From positions 1-30,797 of the forward strand of contig CAYNIW010000024.1 in assembly GCA_964397545.1 (NCBI GenBank): a stretch of DNA of 30,797 nt, written 5' to 3'. Below are positions 16,271 through 23,972 of this stretch, piece by piece. A program made the translations under genes and the position numbers. Position 1 is the first letter of the stretch. Each line of letters opens with the position of its first letter. The notes beneath the pieces are model-generated. The model was not told where the DNA came from, ran no database searches, and worked only from the letters and a program-made list of their open reading frames with translations. Source of the DNA: JAFGIG01 sp964397545 (GTDB lineage Bacteria > SDB-A).

Positions 16271-16582
16271 TTGAAAAAAAAACTGCATTCTTCATCCGGT
16301 TTTGAAGATGGAGGTTTTTTAAGCAGATTTCCGGTTAAAATACTGCTCCCGTTTTTGCTGATGATTGTAATTTTTGCTTTCTCGGTTTTCATGGTCGATC
16401 TCATTCCTCGTGATTTGTTTACTCTCTTGAGAATTTCAGTGAAGGCTTTGTTTGTCTTGACGGCATTGTGTGTTTTCTCATTTATTTTGTTTGGGATAAA
16501 AAAATCTTTAATTATTAGAATGATTGCGCTGGTTTCCGCCGTTTCAATTTTTGCTTATTTATTTTACAAATACCTCAGATGA
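16271..16582 (+). CDS. Small three-helix membrane protein of unknown function
   Basis: The protein is 103 aa with a basic N-terminus and three hydrophobic helices at ~24-45, ~54-75 and ~80-100 (ILLPFLLMIVIFAFSVFM; VLTALCVFSFILFG; IALVSAVSIFAYLFY). I do not recognise a family. The start is TTG 16271, the first possible codon after an in-frame TAG; AAGGGG lies 7 nt upstream, and the next ATG would cut the first helix. It overlaps the polysaccharide export gene as ATGA and leads that operon, so a role in envelope polysaccharide export is a reasonable guess from position only. Confidence 0.7.
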   Translation: MKKKLHSSSGFEDGGFLSRFPVKILLPFLLMIVIFAFSVFMVDLIPRDLFTLLRISVKALFVLTALCVFSFILFGIKKSLIIRMIALVSAVSIFAYLFYKYLR

Positions 16583-17160
16583 ATATTATTTTTATTTTAT
16601 TTCTCTTTTTCTTTCCTCAGAATTTTACAAGAGGTGACGGTATCAAAATAATTCTCGTCGCTGAGACGGGAGAAGAAAGAGAAAATATTTACACGATACA
16701 GAACGACGGGTCAATTATACTCCCCGTTATAGGCAGAATAAGAATTGAGGGCATGACAATTGAAGAGGCTCAGGAGGAGATATCGTCAAAGCTAAGGGAA
16801 ATATACAGAGACCCCACGGTTTTTATCATACCGGTCTGGAAAGTGACGATTCTCGGTGAAGTAAAATCTCCGGGAGTTTACAGTGTAGAAGGCTCCGTCA
16901 CCGCTTCACGTCTTCTGGCTCTATCAGGAGGCCCCGCTCAGAGAGCAGACCTTGTCCGGTCTACGCTATACAGAGACGGGGAGGAATCTTCTCTGAACTT
17001 GAAAAAATGCATCTCGCTGACAGGGACTGAAGAAGACATCGAACTTAAATCCGGAGATGTCATTTATGTGCCCAAAGTATGGTGGCCCTCATGGACAGAA
17101 TGGGGGACTATTATGACCACGATGACTTTTCTTATCACCCTTTACAGACTCTCGCAATGA
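16579..17160 (+). CDS. Polysaccharide export protein (Wza-like, Poly_export/SLBB)
   Basis: The protein is 193 aa. A hydrophobic leader (IIFILFLFFF) precedes a Poly_export domain (GDGIKIILVAE...YTIQNDGSIILPVIGRIRIEG) at ~20-90. One SLBB domain (VTILGEVKSPGVYSVEG ... LLALSGGPAQRADL) covers ~95-165, ending in SGDVIYVPK. The last ~20 residues (WGTIMTTMTFLITLY) form a hydrophobic helix. Wza-type proteins form the outer-membrane exit channel for capsule or exopolysaccharide. It is short (Wza is ~380 aa) and has no lipobox cysteine, so it resembles the minimal single-SLBB forms. It is followed after 1 nt by its usual inner-membrane partner. Confidence 0.88.
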   Translation: MNIIFILFLFFFPQNFTRGDGIKIILVAETGEERENIYTIQNDGSIILPVIGRIRIEGMTIEEAQEEISSKLREIYRDPTVFIIPVWKVTILGEVKSPGVYSVEGSVTASRLLALSGGPAQRADLVRSTLYRDGEESSLNLKKCISLTGTEEDIELKSGDVIYVPKVWWPSWTEWGTIMTTMTFLITLYRLSQ

Positions 17161-17161
17161 C

Positions 17162-19687
17162 ATGACGTCAGATAACACTAACGGGACCGCCGAAAACAGC
17201 GGCGAAGGCATAAATCTTTTTGACAACTCGGTGGTGAAAGCCGCTGTCAGATACAGATGGCTGATATTCGTTATTTTCATAGTATCCATACTCGTCTCGC
17301 TCAACACAGCGACTAAGTCGGTCGATATATACAGCGCCACGGCTTCTCTGAGAATAGACTACGAAATGTCCATAGCCACACAGAACATAGGGCTTTGGGG
17401 GGGTGTTTTTCCCGGTTATTCTTATCATGTAAACCCCATCAGTGACAGGATAGCTCTTTTGAGTTCGAGGGTAGTAGCCGAAGGCGTCGTCAGAAAGCTG
17501 AACAGGAATTTTACCTATAGTCTCGTGGGATTTGAAAAGCCCAAAGATGTAAGGATTGAAATTTTCAGGATGTCGGAGATACTTCAAACAGACACTTTTT
17601 CGATAAAGATAGATAAAGACGGGAAAGGAGAGATAGATTTCCTGTCATCAGCTGGAATGAAAATTTCCGAGTCCTTCAGCATAGGAGACACGCTTGATAT
17701 CGGACCTGCGTATTTTTCATTGAATGCTGTAAAAGGCGACACGGGAACGGTTTTCGTCAGAATAGTCCCTGTCAACATGATGGCGGATATAGTAAGAAAT
17801 ATGGTCAGCATATCGAATTTAGAAGAGACAAATATTCTGCTCGTCACCGTTAGGCATTACAACCCTGAAGAAGCGAGGCTTGTCGCGAACGCTTTTGCGA
17901 GAGCTATGGTCGAGTTTGACGTTCAGAGAGGAAGACAGACGGCTAAGAACGTCAGAGAATTCATCGAAAGACAGCTTCTGATAACCAACAGCAGTCTTGA
18001 AGACGCCGAAAAAAATCTTAAAAGACTGCAGGAGGAATACGGCTGGCTGACTGCGCAGACTGAAAAAACAAGAGTGGAACAGCATTTGTCGGAACTGATC
18101 AGGCTGAGAGTGAACACGATGATCGAGCTCAGAGTCCTCGAGCAGAAATTACACTCGCTGAGAACTCAGCTCGAAGGCGGCGGGGCATTTGACATATACA
18201 GCAGTTCGCAGGCAATTCCCGAGCTGAGTTCCAACCCGACTCTGCGTTCGATTCAGGAGCAGATAAACGGTTATGAAATTCAGAAATCGGAACTTCTCGG
18301 CAGATACACCGAAAATCATCCTTCCGTAAGACGGCTGGATTCTGTCATAGAATACCTGAAAAAACAGATAGCCTCGCAAACTCAGGCTATGGTGGAAGAA
18401 TACGGTTCGGGACCCGTAGATCCCGTCTGGTCTTCGCTGGTAAAAGACTATGTTATGACTGAAGTCGATTTGGCGTCTTCAAGAGCGAGATATTCCGCAC
18501 TCGAGAAAACGATTTATTCGATTCAATCCGAACTCGAAAGCCTGCCCAAAGAAATAGCCGAATTCGAGCGAGTTTACAGAATGGTGGAAGTCGAGAAGCA
18601 GACATACACGGTTCTTCTGCAGAAGCTTCAGGAAGCCAAAATTTCCGAAGCCACCCAGGTCGGAAACATCTCTCTCATTGACAGCGCGATGACCCCTAGA
18701 AGGCCTATGAGCTCAAAAAGAAAAAAAAACATAATCATTGCGGGGTTTATCGGCGCTGTTCTCGGTTTTTCCATAGCTTTTCTCCTGGAAAAACTTGACA
18801 CGACCTTGCGCGATCCTGAGGAGGTCGAAACTGCCCTTGGGATAAAACTTCTCGGAATTATCCCCGCGATTTCAGAAAACGACGCTAAAGAGAGCACTAA
18901 ATCCAGCGGTTCTCAATACTCCGAAGCTCTTTCGGTGAAAAATACACTTATAACGCATATTTCGCCCAAGTCGCCTATTTCTGAAGCATACAGGACAATA
19001 AGAACCAACATATCGTTTGGCTCCCTCGACAGAAAGACGAGATCACTGACTGTTGCAAGCGCTTTGCCAAAGGAAGGCAAATCAACAACCGCTTCAAATA
19101 TCGCAGTAGCTTTCGCCCAGCAGAACATTAAAACAGTTCTAATAGACACGGATCTGAGAAAACCTGTCCTCCACAGTGTTTTTTCAATCGAGAGGACGCC
19201 CGGTCTGATTGAATATCTTTTCGGTATGAACAGCCTCGAAGATGTCCTCAAGAAAACAGAAGTCGAGAACCTCTTTCTCATTCCGAGCGGCACTATTCCT
19301 CCCAATCCTTCAGAAGTGATATCGTCTGAAAAAATGGACTCTCTTATTAAAGAGACTCTTTCAGATTACGGATTTGTAATTTTCGATTCACCTCCTATCC
19401 TCGCAGTAACTGACGCTGCGGTCCTTTCAAAAAAAACAGACGGAACGGTTCTCGTCATACGCTCGGAAAAAACAGACAGAGACGCGGCGAAGACCGCTCT
19501 GAAAGCTCTTAAAAACATCGGAGCGGAAGTAAAAGGAGCGATATTCAACAACGTAGATATTTCAGGCAGATACGGTTACGGATATTATTACAGATACTAT
19601 TATCAGTATCACTACGGGCAGGAATTCGAAGAAAAGACTTCCAAGAAAGCCGGTTTTAGAGAAAAACTTAAAAATTTCTTTTTATGA
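17162..19687 (+). CDS. Wzz/GNVR chain-length protein fused to BY-type tyrosine kinase
   Basis: This 841-aa protein is a Wzc-type polysaccharide co-polymerase. The first membrane helix is at ~33-50, and a large periplasmic region with long coiled coils covers ~250-500. The second helix is at ~523-545. The cytoplasmic BY-kinase shows Walker A ALPKEGKST (634-642), Walker A' LIDTDLRKP (~660-668) and Walker B FVIFDSPP (~738-745). The C-terminal tail has a tyrosine cluster (804-820) with ten tyrosines in 17 residues, the autophosphorylation site of this family. It controls polymer length and export of capsule or EPS through phosphorylation cycles with the preceding exporter. No glycosyltransferase, Wzx or Wzy gene follows. 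There is no Shine-Dalgarno; the start is 1 nt after the previous stop. Confidence 0.94.
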   Translation: MTSDNTNGTAENSGEGINLFDNSVVKAAVRYRWLIFVIFIVSILVSLNTATKSVDIYSATASLRIDYEMSIATQNIGLWGGVFPGYSYHVNPISDRIALLSSRVVAEGVVRKLNRNFTYSLVGFEKPKDVRIEIFRMSEILQTDTFSIKIDKDGKGEIDFLSSAGMKISESFSIGDTLDIGPAYFSLNAVKGDTGTVFVRIVPVNMMADIVRNMVSISNLEETNILLVTVRHYNPEEARLVANAFARAMVEFDVQRGRQTAKNVREFIERQLLITNSSLEDAEKNLKRLQEEYGWLTAQTEKTRVEQHLSELIRLRVNTMIELRVLEQKLHSLRTQLEGGGAFDIYSSSQAIPELSSNPTLRSIQEQINGYEIQKSELLGRYTENHPSVRRLDSVIEYLKKQIASQTQAMVEEYGSGPVDPVWSSLVKDYVMTEVDLASSRARYSALEKTIYSIQSELESLPKEIAEFERVYRMVEVEKQTYTVLLQKLQEAKISEATQVGNISLIDSAMTPRRPMSSKRKKNIIIAGFIGAVLGFSIAFLLEKLDTTLRDPEEVETALGIKLLGIIPAISENDAKESTKSSGSQYSEALSVKNTLITHISPKSPISEAYRTIRTNISFGSLDRKTRSLTVASALPKEGKSTTASNIAVAFAQQNIKTVLIDTDLRKPVLHSVFSIERTPGLIEYLFGMNSLEDVLKKTEVENLFLIPSGTIPPNPSEVISSEKMDSLIKETLSDYGFVIFDSPPILAVTDAAVLSKKTDGTVLVIRSEKTDRDAAKTALKALKNIGAEVKGAIFNNVDISGRYGYGYYYRYYYQYHYGQEFEEKTSKKAGFREKLKNFFL

Positions 19688-19707
19688 AACGGAATTTTTT
19701 CATAATA

Positions 19708-19737
19708 TTGAGCTGGAACGGCATTGTCACTTATGAT
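19708..19737 (+). promoter_or_regulatory. Promoter for the 14-gene TPR-pyr-ruv-queA run
   Basis: TTGAGC (19708-19713), an 18-nt spacer and TATGAT (19732-19737, 5/6) lie 43 nt before the ATG at 19780. The -35 hexamer is identical to that of the promoter at 3737. Confidence 0.5.
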
Positions 19738-19779
19738 ATATTGCAAAGATTGTCATAAATTGGATTGAAAGGAGAAAAT

Positions 19780-20865
19780 ATGAAAAAGGCTTTACTCGGA
19801 ACATTAATTGCTGCAGTTTTAATCTCTTCCTTCGCTTGCGAAAGCAGTGGTTTGACCGCATTGAAAGTTTACCTTCAGCAAAAGAGAATCCCCGAAGCCA
19901 TAAGAGAAGGCGAAGCCGCAATAGCAATGGAGCCAAGCAACCCTGAAGCTTATTACTGGACCGGGGTGGCTTACGTTGAAAAACAGGAATACTCGACTGC
20001 CTGCAGTTATCTTGAAAAAGCCATGGAAAGAGGAATGTCCCTTCAGGAGATAGAAAAAAGGGGCAAAGGAGAAGGAATAGACGCCTGGAATTTCTATCAG
20101 GTATTTTTAGCTGGAGGCGTTATTGCCCTCGGCGACAAAAATTATGAAGAAGCCGCATCATACATTAAAAAAAGCTCTGAGATGGAACCGGATTCTGCCA
20201 CTCCCTTCGCAATCCTCGGTTCCATATTCAAAGAAATTGATCAATTCGACTCGATGATGAAATATTACGATTTGGCCCTGGAACTCGACCCTGATAATTT
20301 TCCCGCCCTTAAAAATCTCGGCCTTTATTACCTCGCGGAAGTCAATGATTTTGAAAATGCAATAAAAACTTTTAACGACGCTAAAGTTTTTCACGACACT
20401 TCAGCCAGCCTGAACTACTATCTTGGGCTTGCATACATTCAAAACGCCAACAAGCTCGGTTCGGAGGGGGATTACGAAGGAAGGCTGTCGAACATGGACC
20501 TCGCGGAAAAAGCTTTCGGGAAATCCGCCGAGCTGGACCCGTCTTCGAGAAAAAGCGAGATAGCTCTATACAGAGGAATATGCCTGGTGAATCTCGAGAG
20601 ATATGAAGAGGCAATCCCCGTCTTAAGAGAAGCGTTAGCCGGTCTCGATGACTCTGATCCGAACAAGGACAAGCTCCTCTATAACCTCGGTCTTTCGCTG
20701 GACAAACTCGAAAGATATGAGGAAGCCGTTGATGTGCTTACAGAGGCTATTGAATTGAAAGAAGAGGCGAGATATTACAATCTCAGGGCAGACTGCTACA
20801 ACAATCTTGGTATGAAAGACAAAGCACAGGAAGATCTGAGAAGAGCCTTGGAAATCGGCAACTGA
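19780..20865 (+). CDS. TPR-repeat protein, probable lipoprotein
   Basis: The protein is 361 aa. It starts with a signal peptide (MKKALLGTLIAAVLISSFAC) whose C20 could be lipidated, though SFAC is a weak lipobox. The rest is a string of at least six TPR units, for example EAAIAMEPSNPEAYYWTGVAY, YDLALELDPDNFPALKNLGLY and LERYEEAIPVLREALAGL. It is probably periplasmic or membrane-tethered and a scaffold for protein contacts. ATG 19780 is clear: AAAGGAG lies 6 nt upstream. A TTG 15 nt earlier is within the ribosome-binding region and is rejected. The next TPR gene begins 5 nt after its stop. Confidence 0.82.
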   Translation: MKKALLGTLIAAVLISSFACESSGLTALKVYLQQKRIPEAIREGEAAIAMEPSNPEAYYWTGVAYVEKQEYSTACSYLEKAMERGMSLQEIEKRGKGEGIDAWNFYQVFLAGGVIALGDKNYEEAASYIKKSSEMEPDSATPFAILGSIFKEIDQFDSMMKYYDLALELDPDNFPALKNLGLYYLAEVNDFENAIKTFNDAKVFHDTSASLNYYLGLAYIQNANKLGSEGDYEGRLSNMDLAEKAFGKSAELDPSSRKSEIALYRGICLVNLERYEEAIPVLREALAGLDDSDPNKDKLLYNLGLSLDKLERYEEAVDVLTEAIELKEEARYYNLRADCYNNLGMKDKAQEDLRRALEIGN

Positions 20866-20870
20866 TGTAG

Positions 20871-21908
20871 ATGAAGAAAATAATTTATCTTTTTTCTATA
20901 GCGGCTTTTATGGCAGGCTGCGTGAGCTTCTCGGGGTATTGGGATAAAAGCGTAAAATTTGTCAGAGAGAGAAAATTCTCAGAAGCTTATTCAGCCATGG
21001 AAAGCGAAATCGCGAAGAAACCGCGCGACGCCACGATTAGATTCAGATATTCGCTCATCCTGCACGCCGGAGGAAGGTTTACCGAGGCCGCAGCTCAGAG
21101 CGATACTTCTTTCATTTTCGGCATGAAAGAGTCCGACGCTTTTAAGGAGGCTGAAAAATTTGGTGTTTCCTTAGGAGATATCTACGCCGAAGCAGGTTTT
21201 CAATACCTCGAAAAATTACTTTATAGTGACGCCGCAGGATGTTTTCTAAAGGCGGCGTCTTTGTCCCTCGAAACGCCTTATTTCTATAATCTTGCCGGAT
21301 TCTCGATGCTCAAAGCCGACGACGAAACACAGGCGGCTTTATATTTCAGTAAAGCCCTCGAAATCGACAGCCTGTATGAGGAGGCGAGGCTTAATTATTC
21401 TCTTTCCCTTTTTAGAGCCGGTGATTATTCCCTGTTGCTCTCATTTTTGAAAAAATACAGAACGCTCAAGCCTTCAGAATACTACATGCTGGGAACTGCT
21501 ATGCTCTTGTCTCTTGATTCGTTTTCAGTCATCGAAAACAAAGATGAAATCCAATCCTATTTCGACATGGCTCTCGAGGATACGTCCTCAGTTATAAAAG
21601 CTTCGGCTCTATACAATAACGCGATGTTAGGCGTAATGTCGGGCGACAGGGAAAATGCGCTTAAATGTTTTTCTGAAGCGAGCGTTCTCGACAGCACGTC
21701 ATTCTCTCTCTATTACAACTACGGCGTTTTATTGATGGAAAGCGGCTTGTATAATCAGGCAAAAAATATTCTGACAATCGCGATAGCTTTAGATCCTTAT
21801 TTTGCCGATGCCTACACAAACAGAGCCATCTGCTGTGAAAAACTAGGTGAGAGGGACAACGCTAAACTCGACTACATAAGGGGAATGGAATTAAGAAAAG
21901 AGCAGTAG
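20871..21908 (+). CDS. TPR-repeat lipoprotein
   Basis: The protein is 345 aa. The N-terminus MKKIIYLFSIAAFMAGC is a clean lipoprotein signal with lipobox MAGC (C17). The remainder contains TPR-like repeats (FYNLAGFSMLKADDETQAALYFSKAL; LYYNYGVLLMESGLYNQAKN; YTNRAICCEKLGERDNAKLDY) with degenerate units between. It is likely anchored to the inner face of the outer membrane. Residues are not similar enough to the previous gene to be a simple tandem duplicate, but the domain plan is the same. Its 3' end contains the ribosome-binding site and start of the next gene. Confidence 0.85.
   Translation: MKKIIYLFSIAAFMAGCVSFSGYWDKSVKFVRERKFSEAYSAMESEIAKKPRDATIRFRYSLILHAGGRFTEAAAQSDTSFIFGMKESDAFKEAEKFGVSLGDIYAEAGFQYLEKLLYSDAAGCFLKAASLSLETPYFYNLAGFSMLKADDETQAALYFSKALEIDSLYEEARLNYSLSLFRAGDYSLLLSFLKKYRTLKPSEYYMLGTAMLLSLDSFSVIENKDEIQSYFDMALEDTSSVIKASALYNNAMLGVMSGDRENALKCFSEASVLDSTSFSLYYNYGVLLMESGLYNQAKNILTIAIALDPYFADAYTNRAICCEKLGERDNAKLDYIRGMELRKEQ
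21878..21892 (+). promoter_or_regulatory. Ribosome-binding site and ATT start codon of the third TPR lipoprotein
   Basis: AAGGGG (21878-21883) is followed by 6 nt and ATT (21890-21892). The reading frame from ATT encodes KKRAVEF then a hydrophobic core and LLASC, a complete lipoprotein signal peptide. The frame is closed upstream by TAA at 21863-21865, and no ATG, GTG or TTG lies between that stop and the signal peptide. Confidence 0.6.
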
Positions 21909-23287
21909 AGTTTTTAATTGCTGCCGTTTTTTCGGCTCTCTTGGCATCCTGCGGATACAGAGCTTACTTTAACACTTTCTACAACGCGAAAAGGTATTAC
22001 GGCACTGCCCTAAAACTCAGGCATGAAGCGGCTCTCGCCGGCAGGGATACCCTACTTGTGGGAATTCAGGAACTTGATTCAGCCATAATCAAGTGCGGAA
22101 AAATAGTGAAATATTACAATTCGAGTCCGTTTGTAGATGACGCTCTTTTTATGATGGGCGACGCTTTTCTGCTCAAAGGCGAATATCAGATAGCGATAAG
22201 GAAATTTCAGGAAATTTCCCAGTATTTCCCGTCGAGTCCTTTTTACACAAGGTCGATTCTTAAAATGGGAGTGGCATATACTCTCAAGGGCGAATACGAA
22301 GAAGCTCTCGGATATTTCATCAAGGCATACATGACCGGAGACGCACGTGTCGCCCCGGAAGCTCTCTACAACGAGATAAGAGTCTATGTTTTGTCCGGCG
22401 AATACAACGTAGCTCTTTCAAAAATATCTGAGTTTAAGGCTATATACCCGAAGAGTCCGTTTTATTTGAGAGTTTTGCTCGAAGAATCGGAAATATACTT
22501 TGAAAACGAAAACTGGCCCGAGCTGATGTCTATTCAGGATCAGATACATCAGGTGCTCGACGTGAAAAATTTTTCACTTTATTACAGAACGAACTTCAGG
22601 TTCGCGCAGGCTCTGCGGCATCTTGAGAGGCATGACGAGGCAATAGAAGTGCTCCAGTCCCTGAGATCGAGGATAGCAACAGGATCCAATGACGCCGAAG
22701 TGGCAATTGAAATTGCAAGGTGTCTGAGGGAGAAAGGCGAGTATCAATCGGCTATTTCTCTCTGCGAAGAAGTCGTCACAGTTTACGGAAGAACGAGAGA
22801 ATCCGCCAACGCTCTTTATTGTTCCGCTGAAATATACGAGGAAGACCTTTTTGACCTTGTCAAAGCCAAAGAGTTATACGATCAGGCGAGGATGTCTAAT
22901 CCTGACGAAACTACAGCCGCGATGGCGATGAAGAAGTCTCTATCCATAGATAGAGTATTTTTGTATGAATCTCAACTTGACACTATGGCTGAATCCGGAA
23001 AAGACAAAATTCTCTTCCTTCTGGCCGAACTCTACATTTTTGAACTGAAGAAAACTGACATGGGCGAACAGAAGTTTTTGGAAATCTTCGCTAATTATCC
23101 TGAATCCGAGTATTATCCGAAAGCTCTTCTTTTGTATGCGAGCATACTCAGTGAAAAAGGCTTTTACTCGCAGTCGGATTCTGTTTACAGAACAGTAATG
23201 GAACTTTTTCCTTCAACGGATTACTCTCAATACGCTTATCAAAAACTCGGTTATGCTGACACGAGCGAAACTCAAATCCAGGAATAG
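21890..23287 (+). CDS. TPR-repeat lipoprotein with probable ATT start codon
   Basis: The protein is 465 aa. The conventional start would be TTG 21941, but that sits three codons before the lipobox cysteine and removes the signal peptide. Reading from ATT 21890 gives a basic start (KKR), a hydrophobic stretch (FLIAAVFSALLASC, C21) and a correct Shine-Dalgarno at 6 nt. The body is TPR/YbgF/BamD-like (FVDDALFMMGDAFLLKGEYQ, YFPSSPFYTRSILKMGVAY, YPKSPFYLRVLLEESEIYF), the pattern of outer-membrane assembly or tol-pal accessory lipoproteins. It overlaps the previous gene by 19 bp and pyrK by 35 bp. A sequencing indel near 21890 that hides a normal ATG is the main alternative; the ATG at 21885 is in the other frame. 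Confidence 0.8.
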   Translation: MKKRAVEFLIAAVFSALLASCGYRAYFNTFYNAKRYYGTALKLRHEAALAGRDTLLVGIQELDSAIIKCGKIVKYYNSSPFVDDALFMMGDAFLLKGEYQIAIRKFQEISQYFPSSPFYTRSILKMGVAYTLKGEYEEALGYFIKAYMTGDARVAPEALYNEIRVYVLSGEYNVALSKISEFKAIYPKSPFYLRVLLEESEIYFENENWPELMSIQDQIHQVLDVKNFSLYYRTNFRFAQALRHLERHDEAIEVLQSLRSRIATGSNDAEVAIEIARCLREKGEYQSAISLCEEVVTVYGRTRESANALYCSAEIYEEDLFDLVKAKELYDQARMSNPDETTAAMAMKKSLSIDRVFLYESQLDTMAESGKDKILFLLAELYIFELKKTDMGEQKFLEIFANYPESEYYPKALLLYASILSEKGFYSQSDSVYRTVMELFPSTDYSQYAYQKLGYADTSETQIQE

Positions 23288-23972
23288 AGTTTCAGAAAAA
23301 ATTTGGCATCTCGTCTTCGAATTGCCGGGTGCGCCGGAAATTTATCCGGGACAGTTTTTCATGATAAAAATAGAAGAAGGTTTCGGTTTCAAACACCCTT
23401 TCTCTGTTCACAGATTTTCCGATGGTGAAGTTGAATTCCTCATAGAATGCCGAGGTCATTTCAGCAGATCTCTTTCATATCTTGAAAAAGGCGGGACAGC
23501 GGAACTCACCGGGCCTCTTGGAAACGGATTTAAGGCTGAAGAAGGATCGGCAGTTCTGGCGGTCGGAGGCGGCATCGGATGCGCGCCTCTTGCTATGTTC
23601 GAGTGCCTTCATTATAAAGCAAGATACCTTGTGGGTTCTAAGGACGAAAAAACTTTCCCGGATTTGGATTTACCTCCTGAAAAAACCCTCGTGGTCACGG
23701 AAAACGGAAAATACGGAAAAAAGGGATTGGTGACGGATTATTTTGGAGATTTTATAGAAGAAGGCGAGACGGTTTTTGCATGCGGACCTGAGCAGATGAT
23801 TAAAAAACTCGCACGGCAGTGCAGGTCAAGAGGAACGGATGCTTATTTTTGTCTTGAAGCATATATGGCTTGCGGCATAGGAGCCTGCGCGGGCTGTGTT
23901 TCTCCTCTTCTCAGAGAATACAAAAAAGTATGTTCTGACGGGCCTGTTTTTAACATAAGGGAATTGCTTTGA
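23253..23972 (+). CDS. pyrK: Dihydroorotate dehydrogenase electron-transfer subunit PyrK
   Basis: The protein is 239 aa, typical for PyrK. A ferredoxin-reductase-like FAD domain has YPGQFFMIK (31-39) and the FAD-binding HPFSVHR (48-54). An NAD-binding domain follows with VGGGIGCAPL (104-113) and FACGPEQM (175-182). The C-terminus carries the [2Fe-2S] ligands C207, C212, C215 and C227 (CX4CX2CX11C). PyrK passes electrons from the PyrD FMN to NAD+. The ATG lies 35 bp inside the previous gene, without a clear Shine-Dalgarno; no other start exists before the domain. pyrD follows with a 4-nt overlap. Confidence 0.93.
   Translation: MLTRAKLKSRNRVSEKIWHLVFELPGAPEIYPGQFFMIKIEEGFGFKHPFSVHRFSDGEVEFLIECRGHFSRSLSYLEKGGTAELTGPLGNGFKAEEGSAVLAVGGGIGCAPLAMFECLHYKARYLVGSKDEKTFPDLDLPPEKTLVVTENGKYGKKGLVTDYFGDFIEEGETVFACGPEQMIKKLARQCRSRGTDAYFCLEAYMACGIGACAGCVSPLLREYKKVCSDGPVFNIRELL

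Noticed and set aside
18913..19305. 130-aa minus-strand open frame inside the kinase domain
   Set aside because: Antisense shadow of conserved Walker motifs; no independent coding evidence.
19682..19705. Inverted repeat TTATGAAA/TTTCATAA just after the BY-kinase stop as a terminator
   Set aside because: The stem is only 8 bp with two G-C pairs at most, and no T run follows; too weak to call.
21885..21908. Minus-one frameshift joining the second and third TPR lipoproteins at AGAAAAG
   Set aside because: Each half has its own lipoprotein signal, so a fusion would bury a lipobox in the middle; reinitiation at ATT explains the arrangement better.
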